From positions 1-64,000 of the forward strand of contig JAHIWP010000013.1 in NCBI GenBank assembly GCA_018816095.1: a stretch of 64,000 nucleotides of DNA. Reading direction: 5' to 3'. Origin of the DNA: Gammaproteobacteria bacterium (GTDB lineage: Bacteria > Pseudomonadota > Gammaproteobacteria > Pseudomonadales > Pseudomonadaceae). The notes below the pieces were generated by a model. The model saw only the letters and a program-made list of their open reading frames with translations, ran no database searches and was not told where the DNA came from. Shown piece after piece: positions 28,313 through 38,584 of the stretch. Position numbers and translations under genes: made by a program. Numbering within the stretch: the first letter of the stretch is position 1; each line of letters starts with the position of its first letter.

Positions 28313-29386
28313 ATGGCTAGAACACTGACCACCAGCTTTTCCACCTTCGCCCTCGCAGCAGCACTGGGTACGGCAAGTTTCGCCGCCAGCGCCGAGGAAA
28401 CCCTGACCGTCGTATCCTGGGGCGGTGCCTATGGCGCAGCCCAGCAAAAGCATGTGATTGACCCGTTCCAGAAAGACACCGGCAACAAGGTACTGTTCGA
28501 GGATTACACCGGCGGCGTGGCGGAGATCAAAGCCCAGGTCGAATCCGGCAATATCCAGTGGGACGTGGTCGACTTCGAAGTGATCGACCTCGAACGCGCC
28601 TGCTCTGAAGGCTTACTAGAAACCATCCCGCGCGACATTCTGCCGGCCGGTATCGATGGTGTTCCTGCCGCTAAGGACTTTATCCCCGAAGCACTGGCCA
28701 GTGAGTGCGCGGTCGGCAACATCGTCTGGTCGGTGGTGTTCGCCTACAACGAGAAAACCATCGGTGGCACCAAGGCTGCCAGCATCAACGACTTCTTCGA
28801 CACGGCGAAAATTCCTGGCAAGCGCGCCCTGCGCAAACGTCCACAAGTGAACATGGAATGGGCCCTGCTGGCTGACGGCGTAGCGCCGGCCGACGTTTAC
28901 GAAGTTCTCTCCACGCCAGAAGGCCAGGCCCGCGCCTTTGCCAAACTGGACACCATCAAGCAAGACATCGTCTGGTTCGATTCTTGGTCGCAAGCCCCGC
29001 AGCTGCTCAACGATGGTGGCGCCGTGCTGGTGCAGTCGGCCAACGGGCGCTTCTATGACGCCATCCGCCAGGAGAAAAAACCTTTCGTGATCGTCTGGGA
29101 CGGCCACGTCTACGACCTCGACGCCTGGGCCATCGTCAAAGGCTCGAAGAAGAAAGACCTGGCGCTGAAGTTCATTGCCTACGCCACCGGTTCCAAGCCA
29201 CTGGCCGGCATGCCAGATGTGGCCTACGGCCCAACTCGCAAGTCGTCCATGCCGTTGGCCGATCAGAGCGCCGCACCTCACCTGCCGACCGCGCACCTGG
29301 ATAAAGGCATCCAGGCCGGCTCGGACTTCTGGGCGGACTACGGTGAATCACTCGGTGAGAAATTCAACGAGTGGCTGTTGAAGTAA
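28313..29386 (+). CDS. Polyamine-type ABC transporter substrate-binding protein (PotD-like)
   Basis: A 357-residue periplasmic binding protein with a signal peptide (FALAAALGTASFAASAEE). The mature N-terminus LTVVSWGGAYGAAQQKHVIDP and WDVVDFEVIDLERACSEGLLE are typical of the PotD-like extracellular solute-binding group. Substrate may be putrescine, spermidine or another amine; sequence alone cannot choose. It lies 26 bases after the ATPase gene with GGAG before the ATG. Confidence 0.9.
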   Translation: MARTLTTSFSTFALAAALGTASFAASAEETLTVVSWGGAYGAAQQKHVIDPFQKDTGNKVLFEDYTGGVAEIKAQVESGNIQWDVVDFEVIDLERACSEGLLETIPRDILPAGIDGVPAAKDFIPEALASECAVGNIVWSVVFAYNEKTIGGTKAASINDFFDTAKIPGKRALRKRPQVNMEWALLADGVAPADVYEVLSTPEGQARAFAKLDTIKQDIVWFDSWSQAPQLLNDGGAVLVQSANGRFYDAIRQEKKPFVIVWDGHVYDLDAWAIVKGSKKKDLALKFIAYATGSKPLAGMPDVAYGPTRKSSMPLADQSAAPHLPTAHLDKGIQAGSDFWADYGESLGEKFNEWLLK

Positions 29387-29451
29387 TGCCTCGGACACCT
29401 CGCGTCGCATCGGCGCGGGGTGTCGCTTTCAGGTTGCAAAGGAGTTAACGC

Positions 29452-30684
29452 TTGTCCTCACTCACCCGCACCGAAGCCAGCCAAGCCGCCAGCGCCCGCA
29501 ACAAGAAACGCCTCACGGCCTTTCTGTTTGTGGTGCCGTTGCTGATCTTCATCCTGCTGAGTTTTGTTGCACCGATTGCCAGCATGCTCTGGCGCAGTGT
29601 CCACCACCCCACGGTGGCCACCCTGATTCCGCTGACCCTGAGCGAGCTGCAACGCTGGGACGGCAAAACGGTTCCTGATCAACAAACCCTGAGCGTCTTT
29701 GCCCAAGAGCTGCACGACCTGGCCAAAGTGCGCCAGTCCGGCAAGCTCGCCGAAGAGTTCAATCGTGCCTCTGCAGGCATGTCCAGCGTGGTCAAATCCA
29801 CCGCCCGCAAAGTTTCGCGCCTGGATAGCGAGCAATTGACGCAGCAAGGTGCCGAGATCCTGCTCAAATCCAACCGCAAATGGAGCAAGCCGGAAATCTG
29901 GTACGCCATCCAGCGCGCAGGCAAACCCTACACCTACGATTACTACCTGACTGCGCTCGACCTTGAACTCGACCAAGAGCACGGCATTCAGGTGCGCGAA
30001 GACACGCAGATCTATCTGCAGCTCTACAGCAAGACCCTGAGCATGGCGCTGGTCATCACCCTGTTCTGCGCCCTGCTTGGCTACCCGCTGGCCTATTACC
30101 TGGCTCGCCTGCCAGAAAACCGCGCCAACTTGTTGTTGGTGCTGGTGCTGTTACCGTTCTGGACCTCGCTGCTGGTACGCACCACCGCATGGATCGCACT
30201 GCTACAGACCAACGGGGTGATCAACTCCTTCCTTCTCGGCGTCGGCGTAATCGGTGAGCCGATCGAAATGCTCTACACCTCCTTCGCCACCGTGGTCGCG
30301 ATGACCCATATCCTGCTGCCGTTTATGATTTTGCCGCTGTACAGCGTGATGCGCGGCATAGACCCCAGCTACCTGCGTGCGGCCCTGTCGCTGGGCGCTC
30401 GACCGATACCGGCCTTCGCCCGCATCTATTTCCCGATGACCCTGCCGGGGCTGAGCGCCGGGGCGCTGCTGGTGTTCATCATCTCGGTGGGTTACTACAT
30501 CACCCCGGCGCTGGTCGGCGGCACCGACGGGCAGATGATCAGCAACATCATTGCCTTCCATATGCAGCGTTCGAACAACTGGGAACTGGCCGCCGCGCTG
30601 GGGTCCTTACTGCTTGCGCTGATCCTGCTGCTGTACTGGCTCTACGACCGCTTCGTCGGTGCCAGCAATATCAAACTGGGATGA
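29452..30684 (+). CDS. ABC transporter permease (PotB-like) with a large extra loop
   Basis: A 410-residue permease with the usual C-terminal six-helix core and EAA-type loop (YLRAALSLGARPIPAFARIYFPM). After the first helix (about residues 20-46) there is an unusually large polar insertion of about 140 residues (about 48-187) before the second helix, so it probably forms a periplasmic domain. The start is TTG, supported by AAGGAG 7 bases upstream; no ATG or GTG gives the N-terminal helix. It precedes the second permease by 6 bases. Confidence 0.88.
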   Translation: MSSLTRTEASQAASARNKKRLTAFLFVVPLLIFILLSFVAPIASMLWRSVHHPTVATLIPLTLSELQRWDGKTVPDQQTLSVFAQELHDLAKVRQSGKLAEEFNRASAGMSSVVKSTARKVSRLDSEQLTQQGAEILLKSNRKWSKPEIWYAIQRAGKPYTYDYYLTALDLELDQEHGIQVREDTQIYLQLYSKTLSMALVITLFCALLGYPLAYYLARLPENRANLLLVLVLLPFWTSLLVRTTAWIALLQTNGVINSFLLGVGVIGEPIEMLYTSFATVVAMTHILLPFMILPLYSVMRGIDPSYLRAALSLGARPIPAFARIYFPMTLPGLSAGALLVFIISVGYYITPALVGGTDGQMISNIIAFHMQRSNNWELAAALGSLLLALILLLYWLYDRFVGASNIKLG

Positions 30685-30690
30685 GCTGAT

Positions 30691-31548
30691 ATGTCGAAGA
30701 TTCCCGCCTATTACGGTTTTTGGTATCACCTGGGTAGCTGGCTGTTAAAGACCAGCTCCTGGCTGGTGCTGCTGTTTTTGATCATGCCGATTCTGGTGAT
30801 CATTCCGCTGTCATTCAACGTCGAGCCCTTCTTCAGCTTTACCGAAGGCATGCTCACCTTCCAGCCCGAGGCCTATTCGCTGCGCTGGTACAGCGCCATC
30901 TTCAGCGATGACAAATGGCTGCTGGCAATCAAGAACAGCTTTCTCATTGGTTTCTTCGCCACCCTGCTGGCCACCGTGCTCGGCACTTGCGCCGCCGTGG
31001 GCCTGGCGCGCGACGATATGCCGATGCGCCGCCTGATTACCGCCTTGCTGCTGTCGCCGATGATCGTGCCGCTGATCATCACCGCCGCCGGGATGTTCTT
31101 CTTCTATTCAGACCTGGGCCTAGCCGGTAACTACCTGGGCATCATCATCGCCCACGCCGCCCTCGGCACACCGTTTGTGATCATCACCGTCACCGCCACC
31201 CTGACGGGCTTCGACTACAGCCTGGCCCGCGCGGCACTGAATCTAGGCGCCACGCCACTGCGGGTGTTCTTCGACATCATCATGCCGTTGATTCGTCCAG
31301 GGGTGATCTCCGGCGCGCTGTTCGCCTTTATCACCTCGTTCGATGAAGTGGTGGTGATCCTGTTTATGGCCGGGCCGCAGCAACGCACCATTCCCCGGCA
31401 AATGTTCTCGGGCCTGCGCGAGCAGATCAACCCGAGCATCCTGGCCATCGCCACCCTGTTGATCCTGATGTCGATTGTGCTGCTGATCACCATCGAGCTG
31501 CTGCGCCGCCGCGCCACCCGAATGCGCGGTATCGAGCAGATTGAATAA
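30691..31548 (+). CDS. ABC transporter permease (PotC-like)
   Basis: A 285-residue permease with six predicted helices and the EAA loop ARAALNLGATPLRVFFDIIMPLIRPG. FITSFDEVVVILFMAGPQQRTIPRQMF is characteristic of PotC-type partners in polyamine importers. It is the last gene of the operon. Confidence 0.92.
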   Translation: MSKIPAYYGFWYHLGSWLLKTSSWLVLLFLIMPILVIIPLSFNVEPFFSFTEGMLTFQPEAYSLRWYSAIFSDDKWLLAIKNSFLIGFFATLLATVLGTCAAVGLARDDMPMRRLITALLLSPMIVPLIITAAGMFFFYSDLGLAGNYLGIIIAHAALGTPFVIITVTATLTGFDYSLARAALNLGATPLRVFFDIIMPLIRPGVISGALFAFITSFDEVVVILFMAGPQQRTIPRQMFSGLREQINPSILAIATLLILMSIVLLITIELLRRRATRMRGIEQIE

Positions 31549-31798
31549 GCACCCCGCGCTTTCGCCTCAAGCCGCCTGGGATTAGAATCGCCACTCTCCT
31601 GCCACATCCCAGGCGGACTTGTAGCCCGGCCACGCCAGCGCCCACACCGCGCCAAGCAGCGCCCCAGCCCAGCAGATGCTCACTCGCGTTTGCCTTGGGC
31701 CTGAACCCGGCTCAACATACGCACCAACAGCCCGTTGCCAGCACAGCACTAGTGTCTGTGAACGCGTAACCTGATTAGCCTTTGCAGGATTTATCACC
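31549..31798. other. Gene-free region upstream of ilvD
   Basis: About 250 bases between the ABC operon and ilvD. I see no gene, no clear terminator and no recognisable riboswitch or leader peptide. A 72-codon open frame on the minus strand (31582-31800) has no ribosome site or family resemblance and overlaps the ilvD start. Confidence 0.45.
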
Positions 31799-33646
31799 AT
31801 GCCTGACTACCGCTCAAAGACCTCCACCCACGGCCGTAACATGGCCGGCGCCCGCGCCCTGTGGCGTGCTACCGGGATGAAGGACGAAGACTTCAAAAAG
31901 CCGATCATTGCCGTTGCCAACTCCTTCACCCAGTTCGTACCCGGCCACGTGCACCTCAAAGATATGGGGCAACTGGTCGCCCGCGAAATCGAGCGGGCCG
32001 GTGGCGTGGCCAAAGAATTCAACACCATCGCGGTCGATGACGGCATCGCCATGGGCCACGACGGCATGCTTTATTCGCTGCCGAGCCGCGAGATCATTGC
32101 CGACTCCGTTGAGTACATGGTCAACGCTCACTGTGCCGACGCCATTGTTTGCATCAGCAACTGCGACAAAATCACCCCCGGCATGCTGATGGCTGCTTTG
32201 CGCCTGAACATCCCGGTGATCTTTGTCTCCGGCGGGCCGATGGAAGCCGGCAAAACCAAGCTGGCCAGCCATGGTCTGGACCTGGTCGATGCCATGGTAA
32301 TCGCCGCTGACGAGAGCGCCAGCGATGAAAAGGTGGCCGAATACGAGCGCAGCGCTTGCCCGACCTGCGGCAGCTGCTCCGGCATGTTTACCGCTAACTC
32401 GATGAACTGCCTGATGGAAGCCCTGGGCCTGGCCCTGCCGGGTAACGGTTCGACCCTGGCTACCCACAGCGACCGCGAGCAGCTGTTCCTGCAGGCCGGC
32501 CGCACCGTGGTCGAGCTGTGCAAACGCTACTATGGCGAAGGCGACGAGTCGGTTCTGCCGCGCAATATTGCCAACTTCAAGGCGTTCGAGAATGCCATGA
32601 GCCTGGACATCGCCATGGGTGGTTCAACCAACACCATCCTGCACCTGCTGGCCGCCGCCCAGGAGGCTGAGATCGACTTCGACCTGCGCGACATCGACCG
32701 CCTTTCGCGCAAAGTGCCGCAGCTGTGCAAGGTCGCGCCAAACATCCAGAAGTACCACATGGAAGACGTCCACCGCGCGGGCGGCATCTTCAGCATCCTC
32801 GGCTCGCTGGCCCGTGGCGGCCTGCTGCACACCGACCTGCCGACCGTACACAGCCGCAGCATGGAAGAAGCCATCGCCAAATGGGACATCACCCAGACTG
32901 ACGATGAAGCCGTGCACACCTTCTTCCGCGCAGGCCCGGCCGGCATCCCAACGCAGACCGCCTTCAGCCAGAGCACCCGCTGGGAAACCCTCGATGACGA
33001 CCGTGAGAACGGTTGCATCCGCAGCGTCGAGCACGCGTACTCGCAAGAAGGTGGCCTGGCCGTGCTGTACGGCAATATCGCCCTCGACGGTTGCGTGGTG
33101 AAAACCGCCGGTGTTGATGAGTCGATCCACGTCTTCGAAGGCAATGCGAAAATCTTCGAGAGCCAGGACAGCGCAGTGCGCGGCATCCTCGCCGACGAAG
33201 TAAAAGAAGGCGATATCGTCATCATCCGCTACGAAGGCCCGAAAGGCGGCCCGGGCATGCAGGAGATGCTCTACCCGACCTCCTACCTGAAATCCAAAGG
33301 CTTGGGCAAAGCCTGTGCCCTGCTCACCGACGGCCGCTTCTCCGGCGGCACCTCGGGCCTGTCCATCGGCCACGCTTCGCCGGAAGCCGCCGCAGGCGGT
33401 GCCATCGGTTTGGTGCAGGAGGGTGACAAAATCCTGATCAACATCCACGAGCGCACCATCAACCTGCTGGTCAGCGACGAAGAAATCGCCCATCGCCGCC
33501 ACGAGCAGGACAAAAAAGGCTGGAAGCCCGTGGAACAGCGTCCGCGCAAAGTCACCACCGCGCTCAAGGCCTACGCCCTGCTCGCCACCAGCGCCGACAA
33601 AGGCGCGGTACGCGACAAAGCGCTGCTAGAGAAACTGGTGCCCTAA
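31799..33646 (+). CDS. ilvD: Dihydroxy-acid dehydratase IlvD
   Basis: A 615-residue iron-sulfur enzyme of branched-chain amino acid synthesis that dehydrates 2,3-dihydroxy acids to 2-keto acids. Cluster cysteines are seen in [10 protein letters not shown] and [19 protein letters not shown]. The substrate-site motif [20 protein letters not shown] is near the C-terminus. Length is that of the long IlvD form. A strong terminator follows. IlvA lies 15 kb away in the same window but not in an operon with it. Confidence 0.97.
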   Translation: MPDYRSKTSTHGRNMAGARALWRATGMKDEDFKKPIIAVANSFTQFVPGHVHLKDMGQLVAREIERAGGVAKEFNTIAVDDGIAMGHDGMLYSLPSREIIADSVEYMVNAHCADAIVCISNCDKITPGMLMAALRLNIPVIFVSGGPMEAGKTKLASHGLDLVDAMVIAADESASDEKVAEYERSACPTCGSCSGMFTANSMNCLMEALGLALPGNGSTLATHSDREQLFLQAGRTVVELCKRYYGEGDESVLPRNIANFKAFENAMSLDIAMGGSTNTILHLLAAAQEAEIDFDLRDIDRLSRKVPQLCKVAPNIQKYHMEDVHRAGGIFSILGSLARGGLLHTDLPTVHSRSMEEAIAKWDITQTDDEAVHTFFRAGPAGIPTQTAFSQSTRWETLDDDRENGCIRSVEHAYSQEGGLAVLYGNIALDGCVVKTAGVDESIHVFEGNAKIFESQDSAVRGILADEVKEGDIVIIRYEGPKGGPGMQEMLYPTSYLKSKGLGKACALLTDGRFSGGTSGLSIGHASPEAAAGGAIGLVQEGDKILINIHERTINLLVSDEEIAHRRHEQDKKGWKPVEQRPRKVTTALKAYALLATSADKGAVRDKALLEKLVP

Positions 33647-33659
33647 GCCCCAGCCCAAC

Positions 33660-33688
33660 AAAAACCCGGCCTTTGCGCCGGGTTTTTT
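33660..33688 (+). terminator. Rho-independent terminator of ilvD
   Basis: AAAACCCGGC and GCCGGGTTTT pair across CTTTGC, followed by more T residues, 14 bases after the ilvD stop. Confidence 0.9.
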
Positions 33689-33832
33689 ATGCCCCGGGCA
33701 AGCCTCGCGCCGCTAAACCGCAGGTAATATCGCCGTACCGCCACCCGCCACGCCCGCAGCTAGTTAGCAGCCAACGCTGGGCGTGACGGGTATTGCTCAG
33801 TAGAATCGCGCTCTTTTTTCCGGAGCACCACC

Positions 33833-35200
33833 ATGAGCGCACTCGACAAGCCGCCCGTCACCGACGAACTGGTGTTCGGCCTGGAAGACCGTCCCAAGCC
33901 CCTGATCAGCCTGCTGGCGGCCTTGCAGCATCTGCTGGCGATCATCGTACCGATCGTCACCCCGGGCCTGTTGATCTGCCAGGCGTTGGGCGTGTCGGCG
34001 CGCGACACCAACCTGATTGTCTCGATGTCGCTGGTGATTTCCGGCATCGCCACCTTCGTTCAGTGCAAACGCTTTGGCCCCTTCGGTGCCGGGCTGCTAA
34101 TCGTGCAGGGCACCAGTTTCAACTTTGTCGGCCCGCTGATTGCCGGTGGCGCATTGATGGTGCAGCAAGGCACGCCTGTGGAAGCCGTGATGGCGGCGAT
34201 CTTCGGCGTGGTAATCGCCGGCTCGTTTGTCGAAATGGGCGTGTCGCGCATCCTGCCTTTCGTCAAACGACTGATCTCGCCGCTGGTCACCGGCATCGTG
34301 GTGCTGATGATTGGCCTGACCCTGATTAAAGTGGGCTTGATCAGCATGGGCGGCGGCTTCTCGGCGATGGCCGACGGCACTTTTGCCAACGCCGAAAACC
34401 TGATGCTGTCCGGCGTGGTACTGGGGGTGATCGTGGTGCTCAACCGCATTCCACTGGTGTGGATGCGCAGCTGCGCCATCGTCATCGCCCTGGCGGTTGG
34501 CTACGCCCTGGCCGGTTACCTCGGTCGCCTGGACTTCACCGGCATGCACGAGGCCGAGTTGTTCCAGGTGCCGATGCCGCTGCATTTTGGCCTGAGCTTT
34601 TCCTGGAGCCTGTTCATCCCCATGCTGGTGATCTACCTGGTGACGTCCCTGGAAGCGATTGGCGATGTGACCGCCACCAGCAAAATCTCCCGCCAGCCGG
34701 TCGAAGGCCCGCTGTGGATGCAGCGGATCAAAGGCGGCGTATTGGTCAACGGCGCCAACTCGTTGCTGGCCGGGCTGTTCAACACCTTCCCCAGCTCGGT
34801 GTTTGCGCAGAACAACGGCGTCATTCAGCTAACCGGCATCGCCAGCCGCCACATCGGCCTGTGGATTGCCACGATGCTGGTGATTCTCGGCTTGTTCCCC
34901 AGCGTGGCCGGGGTGATTCAAGCCGTGCCTGAGCCGGTACTGGGTGGCGCGGCACTGGTGATGTTCGGCGCAGTTGCTGCCGCGGGGATCAACATCATTG
35001 CCGGCGTGCAACTGGATCGCCGCGCCCTGCTGATCATCTCGGTGTCCCTGGCCCTGGGCCTCGGCGTGTCGCAGGTGCCGGAATTCCTCGCACACATGCC
35101 AGCAGCCCTGCGCAATGTACTGGAGTCAGGCGTTGCCACCGGCGGTATCTGTGCGCTGCTGATGAACTGGTTTCTGCCTGAACGCAAAGCGAACGCCTAA
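33833..35200 (+). CDS. NCS2-family nucleobase permease (xanthine/uracil type)
   Basis: A 455-residue inner-membrane symporter with about 12-14 helices. NCS2 motifs are QGTSFNFVGP, SLEAIGDVTATSKISRQPV with the substrate-site Glu, and NTFPSSVFAQNNGVIQLTGIASR. The closest resemblance is to XanP/XanQ-like xanthine permeases, but uric acid or uracil cannot be excluded. It has its own CGGAGC ribosome site and lies between terminators, so it is probably monocistronic. Confidence 0.9.
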   Translation: MSALDKPPVTDELVFGLEDRPKPLISLLAALQHLLAIIVPIVTPGLLICQALGVSARDTNLIVSMSLVISGIATFVQCKRFGPFGAGLLIVQGTSFNFVGPLIAGGALMVQQGTPVEAVMAAIFGVVIAGSFVEMGVSRILPFVKRLISPLVTGIVVLMIGLTLIKVGLISMGGGFSAMADGTFANAENLMLSGVVLGVIVVLNRIPLVWMRSCAIVIALAVGYALAGYLGRLDFTGMHEAELFQVPMPLHFGLSFSWSLFIPMLVIYLVTSLEAIGDVTATSKISRQPVEGPLWMQRIKGGVLVNGANSLLAGLFNTFPSSVFAQNNGVIQLTGIASRHIGLWIATMLVILGLFPSVAGVIQAVPEPVLGGAALVMFGAVAAAGINIIAGVQLDRRALLIISVSLALGLGVSQVPEFLAHMPAALRNVLESGVATGGICALLMNWFLPERKANA

Positions 35201-35216
35201 ACCGATCGCCTAACGC

Positions 35217-35244
35217 AAAACGCCACCTACACAGGTGGCGTTTT
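35217..35244. terminator. Bidirectional Rho-independent terminator
   Basis: AAAACGCCACCT and AGGTGGCGTTTT form a perfect 12-bp stem with an ACAC loop between the convergent permease and folA genes. Confidence 0.9.
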
Positions 35245-35282
35245 GCTTTCTGGCTTACGGGAGCGGCCGTTGGGCTTGTGCG

Positions 35283-35795
35283 CTAGGCGCGCTGCCACGT
35301 CTGGAAGACATAGGCCGGGGTTTCAGCCGTCGCAGCATGGGCGGCCTGTTCGCTGAGCTGCCACTGCGCCGGGCTTAGCTCAGGGAAATAGGCGTCGCCC
35401 TCCGGGCTGAGCGCAACCCGCGTCAGGTACAACCGCGTAGCCTTAGCCAAGCCAAGCTCATACAGTTGCGCGCCGCCGATCAACATCAATTCATCGGCAG
35501 CATTGGCGCGGGCCCAGACCTGCGCGCGCTCGATAGCAGCCTCCAGGCTGGCGAACACTTCAGCCCCCTCCAGTTGCAAGCCGGGCTGGCGGCTGACCAC
35601 TAGGTTGAGGCGGCCCGGCAGCGGCCGGCCGAGTGAATCCCAGGTTTTGCGACCCATGATGATCGGCTTACCCAGGGTCAGGGCTTTGAAGTGTTTAAGG
35701 TCCGCTGGCAAGTGCCAGGGCAATTGGTTATCGCGGCCGATCACGCGGTTTTCCGCGAGGGCCGCAATCAGGCAGAGGGGCAGGGAATTTTTCAT
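35283..35795 (-). CDS. folA: Dihydrofolate reductase
   Basis: A 170-residue NADPH-dependent reductase that regenerates tetrahydrofolate after the ThyA reaction. Seen are IAALAENRVIGRDNQLPWHLPADL with the active-site region, PIIMGRKTWDSLGRPLPGR and ELMLIGGAQLYELG. ThyA is encoded about 5.5 kb away on the same strand. Confidence 0.96.
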   Translation of the reverse strand: MKNSLPLCLIAALAENRVIGRDNQLPWHLPADLKHFKALTLGKPIIMGRKTWDSLGRPLPGRLNLVVSRQPGLQLEGAEVFASLEAAIERAQVWARANAADELMLIGGAQLYELGLAKATRLYLTRVALSPEGDAYFPELSPAQWQLSEQAAHAATAETPAYVFQTWQRA

Positions 35796-35852
35796 AGCGG
35801 CGAGAATACCGCCTGCGCGGCGATCATTGAAGCCTTGCCTGTGATCACCCTC

Positions 35853-37019
35853 CTACCGCTTGCCCACCACGCGATTGCGCCCCTGCTCCTTGGCCAGGTA
35901 GAGGGCGACATCCGCCAGACGCAGGGCATCAGCCAAACTCTGGTGCGGCTGTGGGGTCAGGTAGGCCAGGCCGATGCTGAGTGTGACCACCCCGGCGGCA
36001 TCCGAGTGCGCATGGCTCAACGCCAGCGCCTCGGTCGCATTGCAGATGTCCTGCAAAATGGCCAGCAACTGCTCTTCACCCAGGCCATACCAAACCCCGA
36101 CAAACTCCTCGCCGCCATAACGCGCGGCACAGTCCAGCGGCCGCCGGGCATGCTCGCCGATCACTCGGGCGACCTGGCGCAGCGCCTCATCACCGGCGGC
36201 GTGGCCGTAGTGATCGTTGTAGCGCTTGAAGAAGTCGATATCCATCATCACCACGCCCAAGGCCTGCTTTTCCCGCTGTGCCTGACGCCAACTGCGTTCG
36301 GCGCGCTCGGTGAAGGCCCGGCGGTTGAGCAGCCCGGTCAGAAAGTCCTTTTCGGCCAGGTCCTGCAGCAAGCCATGGGCGAGAAAATTCTGCCGTGTGG
36401 CGTATTCCAGTGAGTAACAGCCCACCGAGCCGATGACATTGGCCAGGGCCAAGAACAGGGCATTGCTCACCAGCCACTCACCGGTCAAACCAACACTCAG
36501 TTCCACCATCAGGTAAGCAAAAAAGGTCAGCCAGCCGCACAGCACGGCCGTGCTAAAACGCAATCCGGTGAGGAAATAGAAGAACACCGTGACCAAGATG
36601 ATGCCTTCATAGGGCAGGGCAAAGTTGTGATAGCGCGCCAAGCCGATAATGGCCGCCACCGCCAGCCCGCAGAGCAACGCCACAGTGCCACCAATAAGCT
36701 GCAGATGATCACGCAGACCACGCTGATAGGTCGCCAGCCAGGCCAGTAACAGCAGCGGTTGAATCACCCCCAGGCGCAGCGCCAGCACCTGACCGCGCAG
36801 CGGGTCGGGCATGTTGATCGCATCCAGCGCCACAAACAGCAGCGCCAGCAGCGTCGCCACCAGCAGTGCCCAGCGCATACGGCGCAGGAACACATTGGCG
36901 TGATAACGCTTGAACGCCTGCTCCAACTCGCCGTCAAAACTCAGCGAACGAAAGCCCTGCTGATGCTGACGCAGGTACGGTGAATCCTGATTAACCCACT
37001 CCAGGTGCGGTAACTTCAC
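35853..37019 (-). CDS. Membrane diguanylate cyclase
   Basis: A 388-residue protein: a soluble N-terminus (about 45 residues), about six membrane helices (about 50-215), then a GGDEF domain (about 225-388). The active site is GGEEF at 302-306, consistent with synthesis of cyclic di-GMP. An inhibitory-site RxxD (RPLD, about 293-296) stands exactly five residues before it, so product inhibition is likely. The start is GTG with a weak ribosome site. The helix array may sense a membrane or small-molecule signal; none is known. Confidence 0.9.
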   Translation of the reverse strand: MKLPHLEWVNQDSPYLRQHQQGFRSLSFDGELEQAFKRYHANVFLRRMRWALLVATLLALLFVALDAINMPDPLRGQVLALRLGVIQPLLLLAWLATYQRGLRDHLQLIGGTVALLCGLAVAAIIGLARYHNFALPYEGIILVTVFFYFLTGLRFSTAVLCGWLTFFAYLMVELSVGLTGEWLVSNALFLALANVIGSVGCYSLEYATRQNFLAHGLLQDLAEKDFLTGLLNRRAFTERAERSWRQAQREKQALGVVMMDIDFFKRYNDHYGHAAGDEALRQVARVIGEHARRPLDCAARYGGEEFVGVWYGLGEEQLLAILQDICNATEALALSHAHSDAAGVVTLSIGLAYLTPQPHQSLADALRLADVALYLAKEQGRNRVVGKR

Positions 37020-37189
37020 GATGGCACTCGCTTTTATTGTTATTAATCCATGGGGCCATCACCGGGACAGACCACCACTGTGCTTGCACCAGCCTAGCTG
37101 GACTGGCCGCCTGCGTACACGCGCACAACTGTGCCATACACCAGCGGCTGAGGTTATCCTCTGTTTACCACTCGCCAACGGAACATCGC

Positions 37190-38584
37190 GTGCGCCCACT
37201 CGATACCCCCATACCCAGCCGCCTGCAGCGCCTCTGGCTCAGCGAAACCATCCGCCTGCGTGAAGCGCATGCCGGGCCACTGGAAGACAGCGAGGCCAAT
37301 CGCCGCGCACAGGCCCAAGGCGGCGAACTCAGCGAACGCATCCAAACCCGCGCCTGGTTGCTGGGCGAACGCGACGGTCAGGTGCAGGCGCTGCAACATT
37401 GGCTGCACGGTGCGCGCCTGGCCGGGTTGCTGTTTTTACTGCTATCCATTCTCAGTGGCAGCGGTCTGGCGGTGGCGGCCTTGGGCGACGGTTTGCGCCC
37501 GGTCAATGTGTTCTGGGCCTTGGGCAGCCTACTCGGGCTCAACCTAATCCTGCTGCTGGGCTGGGCGATGGGCCTGCTGCTGAGCCGTGACAGTGCCGGC
37601 GCACTCGGACATCTGTGGTTGTGGCTGAGTGCCAAGCTCGCCCGCGATGCGCGGGCGGCGCAGCTGGCACCGGCATTACTGCTGATGCTGCAACGCCAAC
37701 GCTTGAGCCGCTGGGGCCTGGGCATCCTAGTGCACGGCTTCTGGCTGCTGACCCTGCTCACTGCGCTGCTAACCCTACTGGCCTTGCTGGCCACTCGGCG
37801 TTACGGCTTTGTTTGGGAAAGTACCCTGCTCGGTGGCGACAGTTTTATTGCCCTCACCCAAGCCCTCGGCAGCCTGCCGGCGCTGCTCGGTTTCAGCCTG
37901 CCAGATGCCGATCTGATCCGCGCCAGCGGCGACAACGCGCTGGCCAACGAAAGCGCGCGGCTGAGCTGGGCCGGCTGGTTGGTCGGCGTACTGGTGGTTT
38001 ACGGTCTGCTGCCACGCCTGGGGTTGTTGCTGTTTTGCCTGTGGCGCTGGCGACGTGGCTGTGCCGCGCTGAGCCTGGACCTCAACTTGCCCGGCTACAG
38101 CCTACTGCGTGAGCGCCTGCAACCGAGCAGCGAACGCCTCGGCGTATGCGATGCCGCGCCCACGCAGCTGCATCAGCCCCTGGCCGGTCAAAACGCATTC
38201 GACAGTCAGGGCGCGTTGCTCGTTGGGGTCGAGCTGGACCCACAACGCAACTGGCCCCCCGCGCTACCCAAAACCATCGGCCATGCCGGCGTGATCGACA
38301 GCCGCGAACAACGCAAACAGCTGCTCGAGCAACTCAGCCGCTTCCCTCCGGCACGCCTGCTGATTGCCTGTGACCCGCGCCGTTCGCCAGATCGCGGCAG
38401 CCTGGCGTTGCTCGGCGAGCTGGCGCGCACGGCAGGCAGCACACGTATCTGGCTGCTGCCGCCGGCGCCGGGTGAAGCCCTCGACAGCGCCCGCTTGGGC
38501 GATTGGCACCGCGCACTGGATCAACTGCAACTGCCGCATAGCGACAGCCTGCCGCTCAGCTGGCTGGAGCATGGCCATGACTAA
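37190..38584 (+). CDS. DUF2868 multi-pass membrane protein
   Basis: A 464-residue protein with four strong membrane helices at about residues 77-99, 107-131, 175-200 and 262-288, and a cytoplasmic C-terminal domain (about 290-464). The family is DUF2868, of unknown function. The start is taken as GTG 37190 with GGA upstream, giving MRPLDTPIPSRLQRLWLSE; the open frame extends 51 codons further but that part is not family-like. It overlaps the DUF3482 GTPase gene by 8 bases; the two are coupled and probably act as one complex at the membrane. Confidence 0.85.
   Translation: MRPLDTPIPSRLQRLWLSETIRLREAHAGPLEDSEANRRAQAQGGELSERIQTRAWLLGERDGQVQALQHWLHGARLAGLLFLLLSILSGSGLAVAALGDGLRPVNVFWALGSLLGLNLILLLGWAMGLLLSRDSAGALGHLWLWLSAKLARDARAAQLAPALLLMLQRQRLSRWGLGILVHGFWLLTLLTALLTLLALLATRRYGFVWESTLLGGDSFIALTQALGSLPALLGFSLPDADLIRASGDNALANESARLSWAGWLVGVLVVYGLLPRLGLLLFCLWRWRRGCAALSLDLNLPGYSLLRERLQPSSERLGVCDAAPTQLHQPLAGQNAFDSQGALLVGVELDPQRNWPPALPKTIGHAGVIDSREQRKQLLEQLSRFPPARLLIACDPRRSPDRGSLALLGELARTAGSTRIWLLPPAPGEALDSARLGDWHRALDQLQLPHSDSLPLSWLEHGHD

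Noticed and set aside
31582..31800. Minus-strand open frame of 72 codons upstream of ilvD
   Set aside because: No ribosome site, no family resemblance, and it overlaps the ilvD start.
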